From Candidatus Vicinibacter proximus (GTDB taxonomy: Bacteria; Bacteroidota; Bacteroidia; Chitinophagales; Saprospiraceae), in NCBI GenBank assembly GCA_016713905.1, contig JADJOE010000003.1:1860001-1924000 (forward strand): DNA of 64,000 bases, written 5' to 3'. Position numbers and translations under genes: made by a program. This document shows, piece after piece, positions 1 to 9,582 of the stretch. Below the pieces are notes generated by a model. It did not search any database, had not been told where the DNA came from, and saw nothing but the letters and a program-made list of their open reading frames with translations. Numbering within the stretch: the first letter of the stretch is position 1; each line of letters begins with the position of its first letter.

Positions 1-2
1 CC

Positions 3-275
3 TTAAAGGAATTCTCTGGTGACTGCCTGGAAGTAAAAAGAATGTATGTGCGTCCGGAAAACCGTAGAAGTGGAATTGCGGGCAATATTTTGAATGAACT
101 GGAAAATCAAACTGCAATGCTTGGTTATTCCAGATGTGTTTTGGAAACCGGAAAAAATCAACCGGAAGCGATCCGACTTTATGAAAAGAAAGGTTATAAA
201 ATAATTCCAAATTATGGACCCTATCAAAATATATCCAACAGTGTGTGTTTTGAAAAAAAAAAATTAATCCTATAA
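3..275 (+). CDS. GNAT-family N-acetyltransferase, C-terminal part
   Basis: The 5' end lies outside the window: the reading frame is open back to base 3, so the ATG at 42 is internal. The visible 90 residues contain the acetyl-CoA binding motif A (RPENRRSGIAGNIL) and the usual C-terminal GNAT pattern, in which residues ending in AIRLYEKKGYK form the last helix-strand. GNAT enzymes transfer an acetyl group from acetyl-CoA to an amine; the substrate cannot be told from this fragment. It ends in a lysine-rich tail. The family call is firm, the specific role unknown. Confidence 0.85.
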   Translation, partial: LKEFSGDCLEVKRMYVRPENRRSGIAGNILNELENQTAMLGYSRCVLETGKNQPEAIRLYEKKGYKIIPNYGPYQNISNSVCFEKKKLIL

Positions 276-453
276 TGCAAAGCACTGTTTAAAAAATGGA
301 ATACAAAGTAGATGATATCTGCCTCAATGTTCAAATTATAAGCATACTTATTAAATCCCCAAAAAAAATGAAACTTTTCAGAAACGGATTTCTCAAAGTT
401 GATGCAATCAAAAAATCGTACTAAACTACCCGAAAAACATCCCGCATACTGAG

Positions 454-461
454 TACTTTTG
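454..461 (+). promoter_or_regulatory. Bacteroidota -7 promoter element (TACTTTTG)
   Basis: The octamer fits TAnnTTTG, the -7 consensus of the Bacteroidota housekeeping sigma factor. Its last G is 5 nt before the ATG at 467, so transcription would start at or next to the start codon, giving an almost leaderless mRNA. No clear -33 TTTG box was seen. Confidence 0.45.
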
Positions 462-466
462 CACGT

Positions 467-1384
467 ATGAATAAAATAATTTTGTTTTGCATTCTAGGCA
501 TCCTGACTTGTTCCTCCTGTGCCTGGTTTTGCAAAAAATCAAAATGTCCGCCCACAGATCAAAGTACTTTGATTCTCAATGACAGTCTTGCTTTACTTGA
601 CAAAATAGAGCAATTGGACACCGCACATTTACCTGAATTTATCATTCGCGTAAATGTACATTACATCGACTCCAGAAATGGAATGTTTTATCGAGGGAAA
701 AAAGAAGATGAAAAACCAGTCAATGGAAATGTGTGGGCACACAGATTAATCAACCATGCCAATTCAATTCTTGAAAATCTTGAAGAAAGTGGGACCAGTA
801 AAAATTCATTTGTTGGCAACAGTCGCATCCGATTAAAAATTTATTCGGATCCTTCAAATCCACTGGACAGCAACGGCGGCATTTGGTATTGGACCAGTAG
901 ACGAATGAATAAATCAATGTACAATGAGGATGTACTCAACATTGTGATTGAAGATTATGGCCAACCCAAAGATTTTAAATTAAATGGTTATGCCTGTGGA
1001 ATGAATTTCTGCAATGAAATCGTACTGCAGGATGCCTATGACAATGCAGCGAATGGAGGTAGATTTGGCTGGTGGTCGTTTGCCAGTTTGCTGTGCCATG
1101 AATTGGGTCATGTCATGGGGCTTTGTCATTCTTTCTATTGCGGAAACGAATGCAAAGATGTGGACATTGACATTGCAAAGGAGTGTAAAATAAATCCCTG
1201 TTTTTCGGATTGCGGTGGACCAAATGTGGGTTTCTGCGACAATTGGAAATCAGGTAGTAAAAATATGATGGGGTACAATCCAAACCAATCGTCCTTAAGC
1301 CCTTGCCAATGGAAAATTGCCTACCGAAATCTGTGCTTTACAAAGGCAAGTTTCGTAGTCCGGCGCAAGGAAATTAAAAATTAG
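467..1384 (+). CDS. Putative lipoprotein zinc metalloprotease (metzincin type)
   Basis: The N-terminus is a lipoprotein-type signal: a hydrophobic stretch followed by cysteines at residues 15 and 18, so the protein is probably anchored to a membrane facing the periplasm or surface. Residues 211-221 read HELGHVMGLCH, the extended zinc-binding motif HExxHxxGxxH of metzincins, with Glu212 as catalytic base. About 45 residues later a Met-turn-like NMMGYN follows. Many cysteines lie between them, which suggests disulfides. It is a single gene followed by a convergent thiolase gene. The substrate is unknown; the motif makes protease activity likely. Confidence 0.8.
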   Translation: MNKIILFCILGILTCSSCAWFCKKSKCPPTDQSTLILNDSLALLDKIEQLDTAHLPEFIIRVNVHYIDSRNGMFYRGKKEDEKPVNGNVWAHRLINHANSILENLEESGTSKNSFVGNSRIRLKIYSDPSNPLDSNGGIWYWTSRRMNKSMYNEDVLNIVIEDYGQPKDFKLNGYACGMNFCNEIVLQDAYDNAANGGRFGWWSFASLLCHELGHVMGLCHSFYCGNECKDVDIDIAKECKINPCFSDCGGPNVGFCDNWKSGSKNMMGYNPNQSSLSPCQWKIAYRNLCFTKASFVVRRKEIKN

Positions 1385-1403
1385 ATATTGGATGTGTGAG
1401 TCC

Positions 1404-2576
1404 TTAAAAGGATTCGATCACCGCAGCTATTCCCTGCCCTCCTCCTACACAGGCTGTAACGATTCCAAATGACTGCTTCCTTGATTTAAGCTCATGCAGC
1501 AAGGTCATGGTCAGTCTTGCACCGCTGCATCCCAGTGGGTGTCCTAGCGCTATTGCCCCGCCATTTACATTGACAATGGAAGGATCCAAACCTGCTTCCC
1601 GGATTACGGCAAGGGATTGGGATGCAAAAGCTTCATTTAATTCGATCAATGAAATTTCAGCTAAACTTTTTCCGGCAGCAAGCAATGCTTTTGGAATGGC
1701 TGCGCAAGGTCCGATTCCCATGTACAATGGATCCACACCGGCAACACTGCAAGCTATGATCCTGCCGACCGGTTGTAAACCTAATGAGTTCATCATCCGC
1801 TCGCTCATCACCAATACAAATCCCGCACCATCACTGGTTTGTGAAGCGTTGCCGGCTGTAACGGTGCCGTGGTTGGCAAACACAGGTTTCAAAGCCGACA
1901 AAGCCTCCAGAGTAGTTTCTTTACGGATGCCTTCATCTTCCTTTACTATAAAATTGGTTTCGGTGCGCTTATTATCCTTCACGGAAATTTCAGTCAAACT
2001 TACCGGCGTAATTTCTTCCGCAAAGAAACCTCTTTCACGTGCTAAAGAGGACAATTGATGTGATCGCAAAGCAAATTCATCCTGAGCCTCTCTACTGATG
2101 TTGTATTTTTTTGCCACAGCTTCTGCTGTGAGTCCCATTCCAATGATGTAGTCCGGATGTTTGTCTGCCACTTCATAATTGAGGGCCAGTTTATATCCTT
2201 CCATAGGTATCTGGCTCATGTTTTCCACTCCGCCTGCAATGAAGCATTCGCCCATGCCGGCACGGATTTTTGCGGTGGCAATCGCAATGGTCTCCAGACC
2301 GGAAGCACAATATCGATTGACCGTCATACCGGGAACCTTTTCTCCCAATGCCCTAAGCGAGATTTGCCTGCCGATCTGCAGCCCCTGTTCACCTTCAGGA
2401 TTGGCGCAGCCTACAATTAAATCATCCACCAATGTATGGTCTAGTTGCGGCACTTTCTTAAGTAAATCCTGAATGACCATCACAGCCAGATCATCTGAAC
2501 GTAAAAATCTGAATCCACCTTTCTTCGCTTTTGCAACGGCAGACCTGGTGTAGGCAACGATATAAGCTTCCTGCAT
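1404..2576 (-). CDS. Acetyl-CoA acyltransferase (thiolase)
   Basis: At 390 residues this has the standard length for a thiolase. It shows the active-site nucleophile Cys90 in NRYCASGLE, the GHPLGCSGAR motif near the C-terminus with the catalytic His, and the final CVGGGQGIA block with the second catalytic Cys. Thiolases cleave 3-ketoacyl-CoA in fatty acid beta-oxidation (FadA type) or condense two acetyl-CoA (AtoB type). The sequence resembles the FadA/FadI class more, but no FadB-like gene lies next to it here, so I leave the symbol open. Confidence 0.93.
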   Translation of the reverse strand: MQEAYIVAYTRSAVAKAKKGGFRFLRSDDLAVMVIQDLLKKVPQLDHTLVDDLIVGCANPEGEQGLQIGRQISLRALGEKVPGMTVNRYCASGLETIAIATAKIRAGMGECFIAGGVENMSQIPMEGYKLALNYEVADKHPDYIIGMGLTAEAVAKKYNISREAQDEFALRSHQLSSLARERGFFAEEITPVSLTEISVKDNKRTETNFIVKEDEGIRKETTLEALSALKPVFANHGTVTAGNASQTSDGAGFVLVMSERMMNSLGLQPVGRIIACSVAGVDPLYMGIGPCAAIPKALLAAGKSLAEISLIELNEAFASQSLAVIREAGLDPSIVNVNGGAIALGHPLGCSGARLTMTLLHELKSRKQSFGIVTACVGGGQGIAAVIESF

Positions 2577-2595
2577 GAGTTCGATTTAATAAAAA

Positions 2596-2603
2596 CAAAA
2601 ATA
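2596..2603 (-). promoter_or_regulatory. -7 promoter element for the thiolase gene
   Basis: On the minus strand this reads TATTTTTG, matching TAnnTTTG. It ends 19 nt upstream of the thiolase ATG at 2576, which would give a short 5' leader of about 15 nt. Confidence 0.4.
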
Positions 2604-2631
2604 ACACATTCTGATTTGGAAAAAGTCAAAT

Positions 2632-3834
2632 TCATTCCGGCGATCCGGATGGCTTAAGCCTTAAAAACGGAGTTTGAATAAATTTCCAAAGTTTCACCGG
2701 CCAGTTCTTGTCCATACATGGGCGCTCCAGGACCAGATAAAAAATAAATGAAATCATGAGTATGTAAATAAAGAGCAACAAACCCAACCAACAATAATCC
2801 AAAATAAAATAGTTGAAATAATTCCGTCTGGTGAGTTCTGAACCCAGCCCCATGGTAATTTGATTATGCAACAAATAAATGGAATAACACATTCCACCCA
2901 TTACACTGATGTTAATGTTTGAAAAAACGAACTTATAACCTTCCTGCATCAAGACGTTATAGAACAATACGAAGAGGAAAAACAATTGTGCTGTGCTTAA
3001 GAGTATTTTAGTAAAAGGATGAATGTCATTTAAATAAGTAATGTCGGTAATCATCATCAGTAAAAAAGCTACAAGCGTGACCAAATCAGGTCGCCAATGG
3101 GTATTCCATTCATCGATGAAGGATATTTTTATTTTTTCCGCATAACAAAGTGCGACCAGTATACCCAAGGAGAAAAAATGAAAATATTCATAAAGACTAA
3201 AAAAATCAGGTTTAATGAATTTAGTCAAAATGGAAAAAAATAATGTGATCAGTATCAACATCACTTTTCTGTTGGTAAATTTTTTAAAGAAAATATAAAA
3301 CAAAATGGGTGCAAGAATGTAAAACTGAATTTCAATTTCAAGACTCCAGGTCACATTGTTCACCAATGGTTGTACATCTCTGGTGTGAAAAAAATTATGC
3401 CCATAAAACAAGGAATAATAAAAACTGGGACAAAATTCTTCAAAAGTCTTTTTCTCAAGAACAGAGACCTGAAACCACACGATAAGCAGAAGACTAATAA
3501 TGTATGGCGGTTCAAGCCTGGTAAGTCTTCTGTAGAAATAGGATCCAATAGACACTTTTTTCCCTTCTCCAAGATAATACTTTGCAAAAGGCAAAGCAAG
3601 AATAAAGGCACTGATTACAAAAAATATTTCTACCCCAAAATAACCTCGTAAAAAAAACTCATGAAGCCACCCATAAGACTCCTTATCGTCTTTATAATCA
3701 AATCTCAGCTCTGAAAAGAGAAAACCATCCAAATGAAAAAACACTACCATTGCAATGGCTAAAAACCTAAGTCCATCAATTTCAGTTATTACATTACCTG
3801 AATTGGTGATTCTACGTAAAAAACTTAAATTCAT
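2632..3834 (-). CDS. Acyltransferase 3 family membrane protein (OafA/YrhL type)
   Basis: A 400-residue integral membrane protein with about ten hydrophobic helices. It starts with the hallmark of the acyltransferase 3 family: ITEIDGLRFLAIAMVVFFHLDGF, in which the His after two Phe residues is the conserved catalytic residue, followed by GYFGVEIFFVISAF. These proteins move acyl groups, often acetyl, onto surface glycans. Neighbouring genes give no hint of the target. A near-palindrome of 19 bp at 3840-3858 lies just before the start codon. Confidence 0.88.
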   Translation of the reverse strand: MNLSFLRRITNSGNVITEIDGLRFLAIAMVVFFHLDGFLFSELRFDYKDDKESYGWLHEFFLRGYFGVEIFFVISAFILALPFAKYYLGEGKKVSIGSYFYRRLTRLEPPYIISLLLIVWFQVSVLEKKTFEEFCPSFYYSLFYGHNFFHTRDVQPLVNNVTWSLEIEIQFYILAPILFYIFFKKFTNRKVMLILITLFFSILTKFIKPDFFSLYEYFHFFSLGILVALCYAEKIKISFIDEWNTHWRPDLVTLVAFLLMMITDITYLNDIHPFTKILLSTAQLFFLFVLFYNVLMQEGYKFVFSNINISVMGGMCYSIYLLHNQITMGLGSELTRRNYFNYFILDYCWLGLLLFIYILMISFIFYLVLERPCMDKNWPVKLWKFIQTPFLRLKPSGSPE

Positions 3835-3974
3835 GGACCGGACTTAAATTTAAGGTCCAAAAATAACCCATTAAGCCTATAATTTACCTAAGGCTCAAAA
3901 TACTTTGTAATTAAATTAAATCACCGGAGGAAGAAAATATATCAGGATCAAACCAAAATGAAAGAGAAATAATC

Positions 3975-4487
3975 TTATTTCATTTTAGGTTCTTCCAGTT
4001 TCTTGTACACCATGGAAAAAATATCCTTGGACTGATCTGCAAAAAGAAAGCCCTGCACACTGTCAAAAATGAATACGAAGCCCTCGGATTTAGCAATTTC
4101 ATTGATGACATCGTTGATCCTTTTCAAGAGTGGGGCTAATAATTCATCCCTGCGCTTGGTGAGTGACTCCTGAGCACTTTGCTGATATTTGCCTATGGCA
4201 TTCTGTTCCACTTCCAGGTTACTTTCCATTTCCTTTTGCTTCACAGGCGTAAGGTTTCCTCCTTGCATTTGTTCGCGATAGATTTTTAGTCCTTCCTGAA
4301 ATTTGGTTACCATCTGCTCCCCGGTTGCGGAAAGAGATTTCTCATACGTGGCTAATTGTTCGGCTATTTTTTTGGATTCACTCAAACTATCCAACAAGAT
4401 TTTGGTATTGAGGTGTCCTATTTTTTGGGCTGATATAGAAAAGGCATAGCAAGCCATGATCAGCGTCAACAGATGTCTAATCTTCAT
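3975..4487 (-). CDS. OmpH/Skp family periplasmic chaperone
   Basis: 170 residues with a cleavable signal peptide (about residues 1-20, ending SISAQ). The mature protein begins KIGHLNTKILLDSLSESKKI, typical for the Skp/OmpH fold, followed by a long charged coiled-coil region and a C-terminal strand ending in a short tail. Skp binds unfolded outer-membrane proteins in the periplasm. It sits just downstream of tatA, a common pairing only loosely related in function. Family call firm. Confidence 0.88.
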   Translation of the reverse strand: MKIRHLLTLIMACYAFSISAQKIGHLNTKILLDSLSESKKIAEQLATYEKSLSATGEQMVTKFQEGLKIYREQMQGGNLTPVKQKEMESNLEVEQNAIGKYQQSAQESLTKRRDELLAPLLKRINDVINEIAKSEGFVFIFDSVQGFLFADQSKDIFSMVYKKLEEPKMK

Positions 4488-4505
4488 AAAAATTCCAGCT
4501 AAGAA

Positions 4506-4733
4506 TTATTGGTTGGTGTTGTTATTGTCCGGAATGTTTTTGCGTTCTGCTTCACGCATTCCTTCCCTGATCTCGTTGTTTATGGAGTTTTTGGCATTGT
4601 TAAACTCTCTGATGCCGGCTCCTAGGCCCCTCATGAGTTCTGGTATTTTCTTACCTCCAAACAAAAGCAATACCACGAAAACGACCGCCACCATTTCCCA
4701 TCCACCCAAATTTCCTAAAAATAAAAATGTCAT
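4506..4733 (-). CDS. tatA: Twin-arginine translocase subunit TatA/E
   Basis: A 75-residue protein with one N-terminal membrane helix ([17 protein letters not shown]), then the conserved hinge [17 protein letters not shown] and an amphipathic helix with a polar tail, exactly the TatA/Hcf106 layout. TatA oligomers form the pore through which folded proteins leave the cytoplasm. An upstream in-frame TTG at 4754 would add seven residues, but it lies inside a promoter element (4752-4759), so I chose the ATG at 4733. No tatC gene is seen in the window. Confidence 0.9.
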   Translation of the reverse strand: MTFLFLGNLGGWEMVAVVFVVLLLFGGKKIPELMRGLGAGIREFNNAKNSINNEIREGMREAERKNIPDNNNTNQ

Positions 4734-4751
4734 AACTATTAATTTAAAAGT

Positions 4752-4759
4752 CAAAGATA
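4752..4759 (-). promoter_or_regulatory. -7 promoter element for tatA (decides its start)
   Basis: The minus strand reads TATCTTTG, a match to TAnnTTTG. It lies between the end of the oxygenase gene (4760) and tatA. A start of transcription near 4747 would exclude the TTG at 4754 and favours ATG at 4733. Confidence 0.45.
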
Positions 4760-5710
4760 CTACTTCTTTAATCCAATTTCCTTTAAGCGTTCATCCAAAT
4801 AGGCTCCTGCCGTGATCGGATCATAATGGCAAGGGTTATCAGGACTCACACAAGACGGCAGGCAGGAGAGATCCATTTCACTCCTTGGATGCAGGAAAAA
4901 TGGAATAGAAAGTCGAGGAACATGCCACAGATGCCTCGGAGGATTAACCACCCTGTGCGTTGTTGAAATCAAAACATTGTTGGTCAGTCTTTGTAACATA
5001 TCCCCAACATTTACTACGATCTCATTCTCCCCGGGAATGACCTCCAACCACGCTCCCTGTAAATTTAATACCTGCAATCCCCCAGCAGAAGCGCCCACCA
5101 GGAGGGTGATCAGGTTAATGTCTTCGTGTTGCTCTGCCCTGATCGCTGATGCAGGTTCCTGTAAAATGGGCGGATAATGTATTGCCCTGAGTATACTGTT
5201 ACCCTTATTGATCTTTGCCGCAAAATAATTTTCTTCCAGACCCAGATAAATCGCAATAGCCCTGAGTAAATGGGCTCCTGCTTGCTCAAATGACCGGTAA
5301 AGCCGGTCTCCCAAAACCGCAAATTGAGGGGTATCCTCAGTTTTAACATTGTCGGGATATTCGGATTTTAGGGGATCGTCTTGTTCCACAGTCTGACCAA
5401 TTTGAAAAAATTCTTTCAGATCTGCTACATTAGAATGCTTGGCATGCTCTTTTCCAAAGGAGGTGTATCCTCTTTGTCCGGCCAATCCGGGAATTTCATA
5501 TTTCTTTTTTATCTCAGTGGGTAAAGAGAAAAACCTTTCCGCCTCTGCATAAAATTCCTTCACCAGTTGAGGATCCACCCCATGATTTTTAATGCCAACA
5601 AAACCAATGTGCTTGAAGGAATTCCCCAATTCCTGCACAAAACTATCCCTTTCCGAAGGATTGTCCCCCAAGAATTGACTAAGGTCTACTAAAGGTATGG
5701 CTCGACTCAT
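4760..5710 (-). CDS. Isopenicillin-N-synthase-like 2-oxoglutarate/Fe(II) oxygenase
   Basis: The protein has the N-terminal DIOX_N domain ([10 protein letters not shown], then [10 protein letters not shown]) and the 2OG-FeII_Oxy core. Iron ligands are visible as His-x-Asp in [10 protein letters not shown] and the distal His in [10 protein letters not shown], with the oxoglutarate-binding Arg-x-Ser in RLSIPFF. Family members hydroxylate or desaturate small molecules; the substrate is not predictable. The reading frame is open up to a further start at 5737, but the core begins right after the Met at 5710 ([10 protein letters not shown]), which I prefer. It is not part of a recognisable biosynthetic cluster. 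Confidence 0.88.
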   Translation of the reverse strand: MSRAIPLVDLSQFLGDNPSERDSFVQELGNSFKHIGFVGIKNHGVDPQLVKEFYAEAERFFSLPTEIKKKYEIPGLAGQRGYTSFGKEHAKHSNVADLKEFFQIGQTVEQDDPLKSEYPDNVKTEDTPQFAVLGDRLYRSFEQAGAHLLRAIAIYLGLEENYFAAKINKGNSILRAIHYPPILQEPASAIRAEQHEDINLITLLVGASAGGLQVLNLQGAWLEVIPGENEIVVNVGDMLQRLTNNVLISTTHRVVNPPRHLWHVPRLSIPFFLHPRSEMDLSCLPSCVSPDNPCHYDPITAGAYLDERLKEIGLKK

Positions 5711-5737
5711 CTCATTTAATTTACCGGAAACCTGCAA

Positions 5738-6944
5738 AAACCGGACCTCTTTTTAACGCAATAATTAGAATATTAGTTCGCTACCGGACCACAGGCTCAG
5801 AGAACGGTTCTGACCAGCACAATTTGCCAATAATTGAGTTTTATCCCCAGGAAGTCCTCAGACTTGATCGAAATCAAATTCAATAGTTTGCTGCTCCTTC
5901 CAGATCTTACTTCCGATGAAATCATTTTGGATTTAACCCATATTGTGCATGGACAGTCATACTGATTTTACAAAATAAGGCTGTTTGTAGCCTATGCGCC
6001 GTTAACTATAAATACCACCGAGAGATGGCTGAAAATTTACCTTGGAAACTAAATAGATCAAATGGATGTGAAATATTTAATTTTCTGGTTTTTCTAGGTT
6101 GACTGTCTTTGGCTTGCAATAAAAAGACTCTAGTATATTGTCCTGACTTCATGGAAAAGTAAAATTCAGAATTTATAAAAATGGATTTCCATTTTTACCA
6201 AAATAAAAAACAAACAAAAATTATCTACCAGATAATTTCCCTTACACTTTATAAATAAATTTTCAAAGTTACAATTAGTACCCCTTACACTTAAATGGAC
6301 AAAACTGCTCAACTCTAAAAAGGATTTAATGTTTCCCACAGCGGATCTTCATTTATTGTTGATGGCAAAAAAAAATAAATTTTAATACAGGTCCTAAAAT
6401 GACTAGACTTGTGGCGGCATATGTATAAGATCAGGTAGCATCCCATCTTCCCATAGCTTATCTTCATAAGACTCTTTTATTAACTTATTCCGGTTCTAAA
6501 AAGATCATTTCTATATTGTCGGTTGCTTTTAGCCGCTTAACTTTTGGCTGGTATTGCCAATGTATACTTCTGGTTGATTGGCAGGATTAATCATTGCTCC
6601 ATTGGCAGCAGGTATTCCCATAACCCTGGGCTTCATCGGTTTGCGCAGAATGCCCAGGGGTGGATGCGCTTTTCTTCATATCGCAGGATTACTTTTGGCT
6701 TTGTTGGCCTTGCTGCATTAATTCCCTTACTTATCTTTATTTTGGCCTATACTTAAAAGGCTATTCATATAGACTAAGCTACCATTTTTAGTTTCAAAAT
6801 CAATGCATTATTCCATTCCTGCTGATTTTAAAAAGTCAAAAATCCTCGTATTTAAATTTTAACAAAAAAATATTTTTTGAGGTCTAAAGAGAATACTTAC
6901 CTTTAAGCAGACAATTTATTTTTTAAACCTTCAAAAATTATTAC
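5738..6944. other. 1.2-kb gap, mostly non-coding
   Basis: This is the largest gene-free stretch in the core region. I see no RNA gene, no clear promoter and no intact ORF with coding character. The only structured part is the hydrophobic relic at about 6544-6756, listed separately. The rest is A+T-rich and full of stops in all frames. Confidence 0.6.
6544..6756 (+). pseudogene. Probable relic of a small membrane-protein gene
   Basis: Two overlapping reading frames both give hydrophobic, membrane-like peptides. In one frame about 40 residues read as two membrane helices joined by a short basic turn (LGFIGLRRMPRGG), ending at a stop near 6720. The other frame continues with LIPLLIFILAYT and then a stop at 6756. 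Joined by a single frameshift they would make one two-helix protein, like those often seen beside TM2-domain genes such as the one that follows. This is inference; it could also be chance. Confidence 0.3.
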
Positions 6945-7610
6945 ATGAAAAAACTCAGTTTTTTACTTCTTGCCTTTGGATTATTTCTAGGTTCATGCAG
7001 CAAGCAATCGTATGTGAGTTGCCCAAGCTTTAAAGACGGTCATAAATCTTTAGCTTGGAATAACTACAATTCTTCCCCTAAAAAGAAAAAGAGTAAAAAT
7101 TCTGCCAGTCATTTGGTTAAAAAATCTCAGTCAGACTGGGCCATTGAAAAGGAAGTATTTTCAGTCGATCCTATTGCTGCCAGACAAAACATTGAACCAC
7201 TTTATGCTTCTATCGAGCCTTCAGTACTTTATACACCAAATCTTAATTTGTTGAATGAAAAACCTGTTGCGCCTGTAAGTCATAAAGCTGCTAAAAAACC
7301 AATCAGAGAATCAAGAATTGCCGGTAAAACCCAGTCTGATCAACAACAAGTGTTAACTCAGGCAAAAAAAGAGACTGAGAAATCTCCAGCAGAAGCTCCT
7401 TCCGGTGGCAAAAGCCAATTGATCGCGTTGTTGTTGTGCTTTTTCCTTGGAGGACTTGGTATCCACAGATTTTACTTAGGCTACACTACCATAGGAATCA
7501 TCCAATTGTTAACCGCTGGTGGTTGTGGAATATGGGCTTTAATTGACCTTATCCGTATCATTACCGGAGACCTTAAACCTAAGGATGGGGATTATTCTGA
7601 AAAGCTGTAA
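6945..7610 (+). CDS. TM2-domain lipoprotein
   Basis: 221 residues. The N-terminus is a lipoprotein signal with lipobox LGSC near residue 18. A long low-complexity, lysine-rich linker follows (about residues 25-155). The C-terminal 65 residues form a TM2 domain: two helices around the signature GGLGIHRFYLGY and a second one starting GIIQLLTAGGCGIWALIDL. TM2 proteins have no settled biochemical role in bacteria. The DUF2752 gene follows after a few bases, a pairing frequently seen in Bacteroidota, so the two probably form one operon. Confidence 0.85.
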   Translation: MKKLSFLLLAFGLFLGSCSKQSYVSCPSFKDGHKSLAWNNYNSSPKKKKSKNSASHLVKKSQSDWAIEKEVFSVDPIAARQNIEPLYASIEPSVLYTPNLNLLNEKPVAPVSHKAAKKPIRESRIAGKTQSDQQQVLTQAKKETEKSPAEAPSGGKSQLIALLLCFFLGGLGIHRFYLGYTTIGIIQLLTAGGCGIWALIDLIRIITGDLKPKDGDYSEKL

Positions 7611-7623
7611 TTAAGTTCTTTTG

Positions 7624-7932
7624 ATGTTTTCTAAACGAAAGGGATCCTTGCTGTTGTTTTTTTTGGTAGCAATGATCCCTTTTGTTTTTATCCTTTTACC
7701 AGCCGATTTTTTTGATCAGGGTCAAAGTCTTTGTTTGTCTGTTCTCCTCTTTGACACCAAATGCTATGGTTGTGGAATGACAAAAGCCTTGCAACACTTG
7801 ATACACCTTGAGGTCAGTAAAGCTCTTTCCTACAATATGATATCCTTAGTTGTACTTCCCGCTTTATTCTTTTTGTGGGGGGAATATCTTTTAAAAAATT
7901 ACCGTCTTCTTTTTTCTCCAAAAAAGTCCTGA
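7624..7932 (+). CDS. DUF2752 family membrane protein
   Basis: 102 residues with two or three hydrophobic segments and the family motif FDTKCYGCGMTKALQHL, where the CxxCGMT block is the DUF2752 signature. The function of the family is unknown. The ATG at 7624 follows the TM2 gene stop by 13 nt; an in-frame TTG at 7621 is directly before it. The motif with two close cysteines may bind metal or form a disulfide, but this is only a guess. Confidence 0.82.
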   Translation: MFSKRKGSLLLFFLVAMIPFVFILLPADFFDQGQSLCLSVLLFDTKCYGCGMTKALQHLIHLEVSKALSYNMISLVVLPALFFLWGEYLLKNYRLLFSPKKS

Positions 7933-8041
7933 GCACCTTTTTGTATCAAATCCTATCCTATCGGATAATTGTGGCTGTTAAGACGTTTTGCTTTGTTCCT
8001 GCCAAATTATTATACGATCTTCACACAACAATTTGATCTGC

Positions 8042-9484
8042 ATGCAAAAAATCCATAACTATGTGAATGGTCAGTACATTGACCCCGTAAATGCAAAGTG
8101 GCTGGACAACACCAACCCGGCGACTGGACATGTAATATCACAGATTCCGGACAGCGACCAAAAAGACGTAGCCTTAGCGGTCCAGGCAGCAAAAGAAGCT
8201 GTTGATGCCTGGTCCAATTCTTCCGGACAGTTAAGGTTTAAAATTCTGAACAGAATAGCTGACTTGATAGAAGAAAAAAATGAAGAACTCGCTATTGCAG
8301 AAACCAATGATACCGGCAAACCGCTCAATCTTTCCAGCAACATTGAAATTCCGCGTGCAGCCTCCAATTTCAGATTTTTTGCCACCGCTGCCATGCAGTT
8401 TGCCTCCGAAAGCCACGCCACACCGGATTCCATAAACTACACCTTAAGACAACCCATAGGTGTGGTAGGATGTATATCTCCATGGAACCTTCCTCTGTAT
8501 TTATTTACCTGGAAGATTGCTCCTGCGCTTGCTGCGGGGAATTGTGTGATCGCCAAACCTTCAGAATTAAGTCCTACTACAGCTTGTATGTTGGGGGAAA
8601 TTGCAAACGAAGCCGGACTGCCAAAAGGTGTTTTAAACATTCTACATGGACTTGGACCAAAATTGGGTGATGCCATTGTTAGAGATCCGGAGATTAAGGC
8701 AATTTCATTTACCGGGGGCACAAAAACAGGACAGACTATATCCTCCATTGCAGGGCCAATGTTTAAAAAACTTAGCCTTGAGCTAGGGGGTAAAAATCCT
8801 TGTTTGGTTTTTGAAGATTGTGATTACGCTAAAACCCTTAGTGAAGTGGCACGTTTGGCATTTTCCAATCAGGGACAGATTTGTCTTTGTGGATCAAGAA
8901 TCCTGATTCACCAAAGCATCTATGACAAATTCAAAACAGATTTAGTCAATCGGGTTTCGCACTTAAAAATTGGTGATCCCATGGAAGATGGTACCCAAAT
9001 TGGATCTGTTATTTCTGCAGCTCACCGCGATAAAATCATGTCCTATATCGCACTCGCTAAAGAGGAAGGTGGACAACTACTCACAGGTGGAAATGCGGTC
9101 TATCCGGAAGGCAGATGCAGACATGGATTTTTTGTAGAGCCCACTATTTTTGAAAACCTTGGGCCGTCGTGCCGGATCAACCAGGAAGAAGTTTTTGGAC
9201 CTGTAATCACCTTGCAAAGTTTCAACAATGAAGAAGAAGCATTAACACTGGCAAATGATAGTGCATATGGGCTAGCTGCTACTGTTTGGACAAAAGATCT
9301 GAGCAGAGCTCACAGAATGGCTCAACGGCTCAATACAGGAATCGTTTGGATTAATTGCTGGCTCAATCGTGACCTCAGGACTGCATTTGGAGGAATGAAT
9401 CAAAGTGGTGTTGGTCGTGAAGGGGGCTGGGAAGCCATGCGATTCTTTACCGAACCTAAAAATGTGTGCATTAAATACCTTTGA
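8042..9484 (+). CDS. Aldehyde dehydrogenase, ALDH8 / 2-aminomuconate semialdehyde type
   Basis: About 480 residues from the ATG at 8042 (MQKIHNYVNGQYIDP); the frame is open further upstream to 7988 but that part has no ALDH character. NAD-binding and catalytic blocks are clear: SPWNLPLYLFTWKIAPALAAGN, the catalytic Glu in LSLELGGKNP and the nucleophile Cys in NQGQICLCGSRI. The LYLFTWKIAPA stretch, ICLC context and GIVWINCW block resemble ALDH8 enzymes, which oxidise 2-aminomuconate or 2-hydroxymuconate semialdehyde in the kynurenine or catechol pathways. No other pathway genes are adjacent, so the exact substrate is inferred. Confidence 0.88.
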   Translation: MQKIHNYVNGQYIDPVNAKWLDNTNPATGHVISQIPDSDQKDVALAVQAAKEAVDAWSNSSGQLRFKILNRIADLIEEKNEELAIAETNDTGKPLNLSSNIEIPRAASNFRFFATAAMQFASESHATPDSINYTLRQPIGVVGCISPWNLPLYLFTWKIAPALAAGNCVIAKPSELSPTTACMLGEIANEAGLPKGVLNILHGLGPKLGDAIVRDPEIKAISFTGGTKTGQTISSIAGPMFKKLSLELGGKNPCLVFEDCDYAKTLSEVARLAFSNQGQICLCGSRILIHQSIYDKFKTDLVNRVSHLKIGDPMEDGTQIGSVISAAHRDKIMSYIALAKEEGGQLLTGGNAVYPEGRCRHGFFVEPTIFENLGPSCRINQEEVFGPVITLQSFNNEEEALTLANDSAYGLAATVWTKDLSRAHRMAQRLNTGIVWINCWLNRDLRTAFGGMNQSGVGREGGWEAMRFFTEPKNVCIKYL

Positions 9485-9573
9485 GCACTTCATAGAAGAT
9501 GTACGCTCATTCATGGTGTCCGAAGAGGGAATCATCTAAAAACTAAGGACAAAACAGCGGATTGTCTTACCTT

Positions 9574-9581
9574 TACTTTTG
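9574..9581 (+). promoter_or_regulatory. TAnnTTTG element abutting the mlaE-like start codon
   Basis: TACTTTTG ends one base before the ATG at 9583. If it acts as a -7 element, transcription would begin inside or at the first codons. The conserved MlaE N-terminus starts right at this ATG, so either the mRNA is leaderless or the match is fortuitous. Confidence 0.3.
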
Positions 9582-9582
9582 A

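Noticed and set aside
1399..1416. Short inverted repeat at the convergent ends of the metalloprotease and thiolase genes
   Set aside because: Stem of about five bases without a T tract, and it includes the thiolase stop codon; not a credible terminator.
3840..3858. Near-palindrome before the acyltransferase gene as a terminator of the OmpH gene
   Set aside because: It has no T run on either side and contains one bulge. It could be an operator, but support is too weak to list as a feature.
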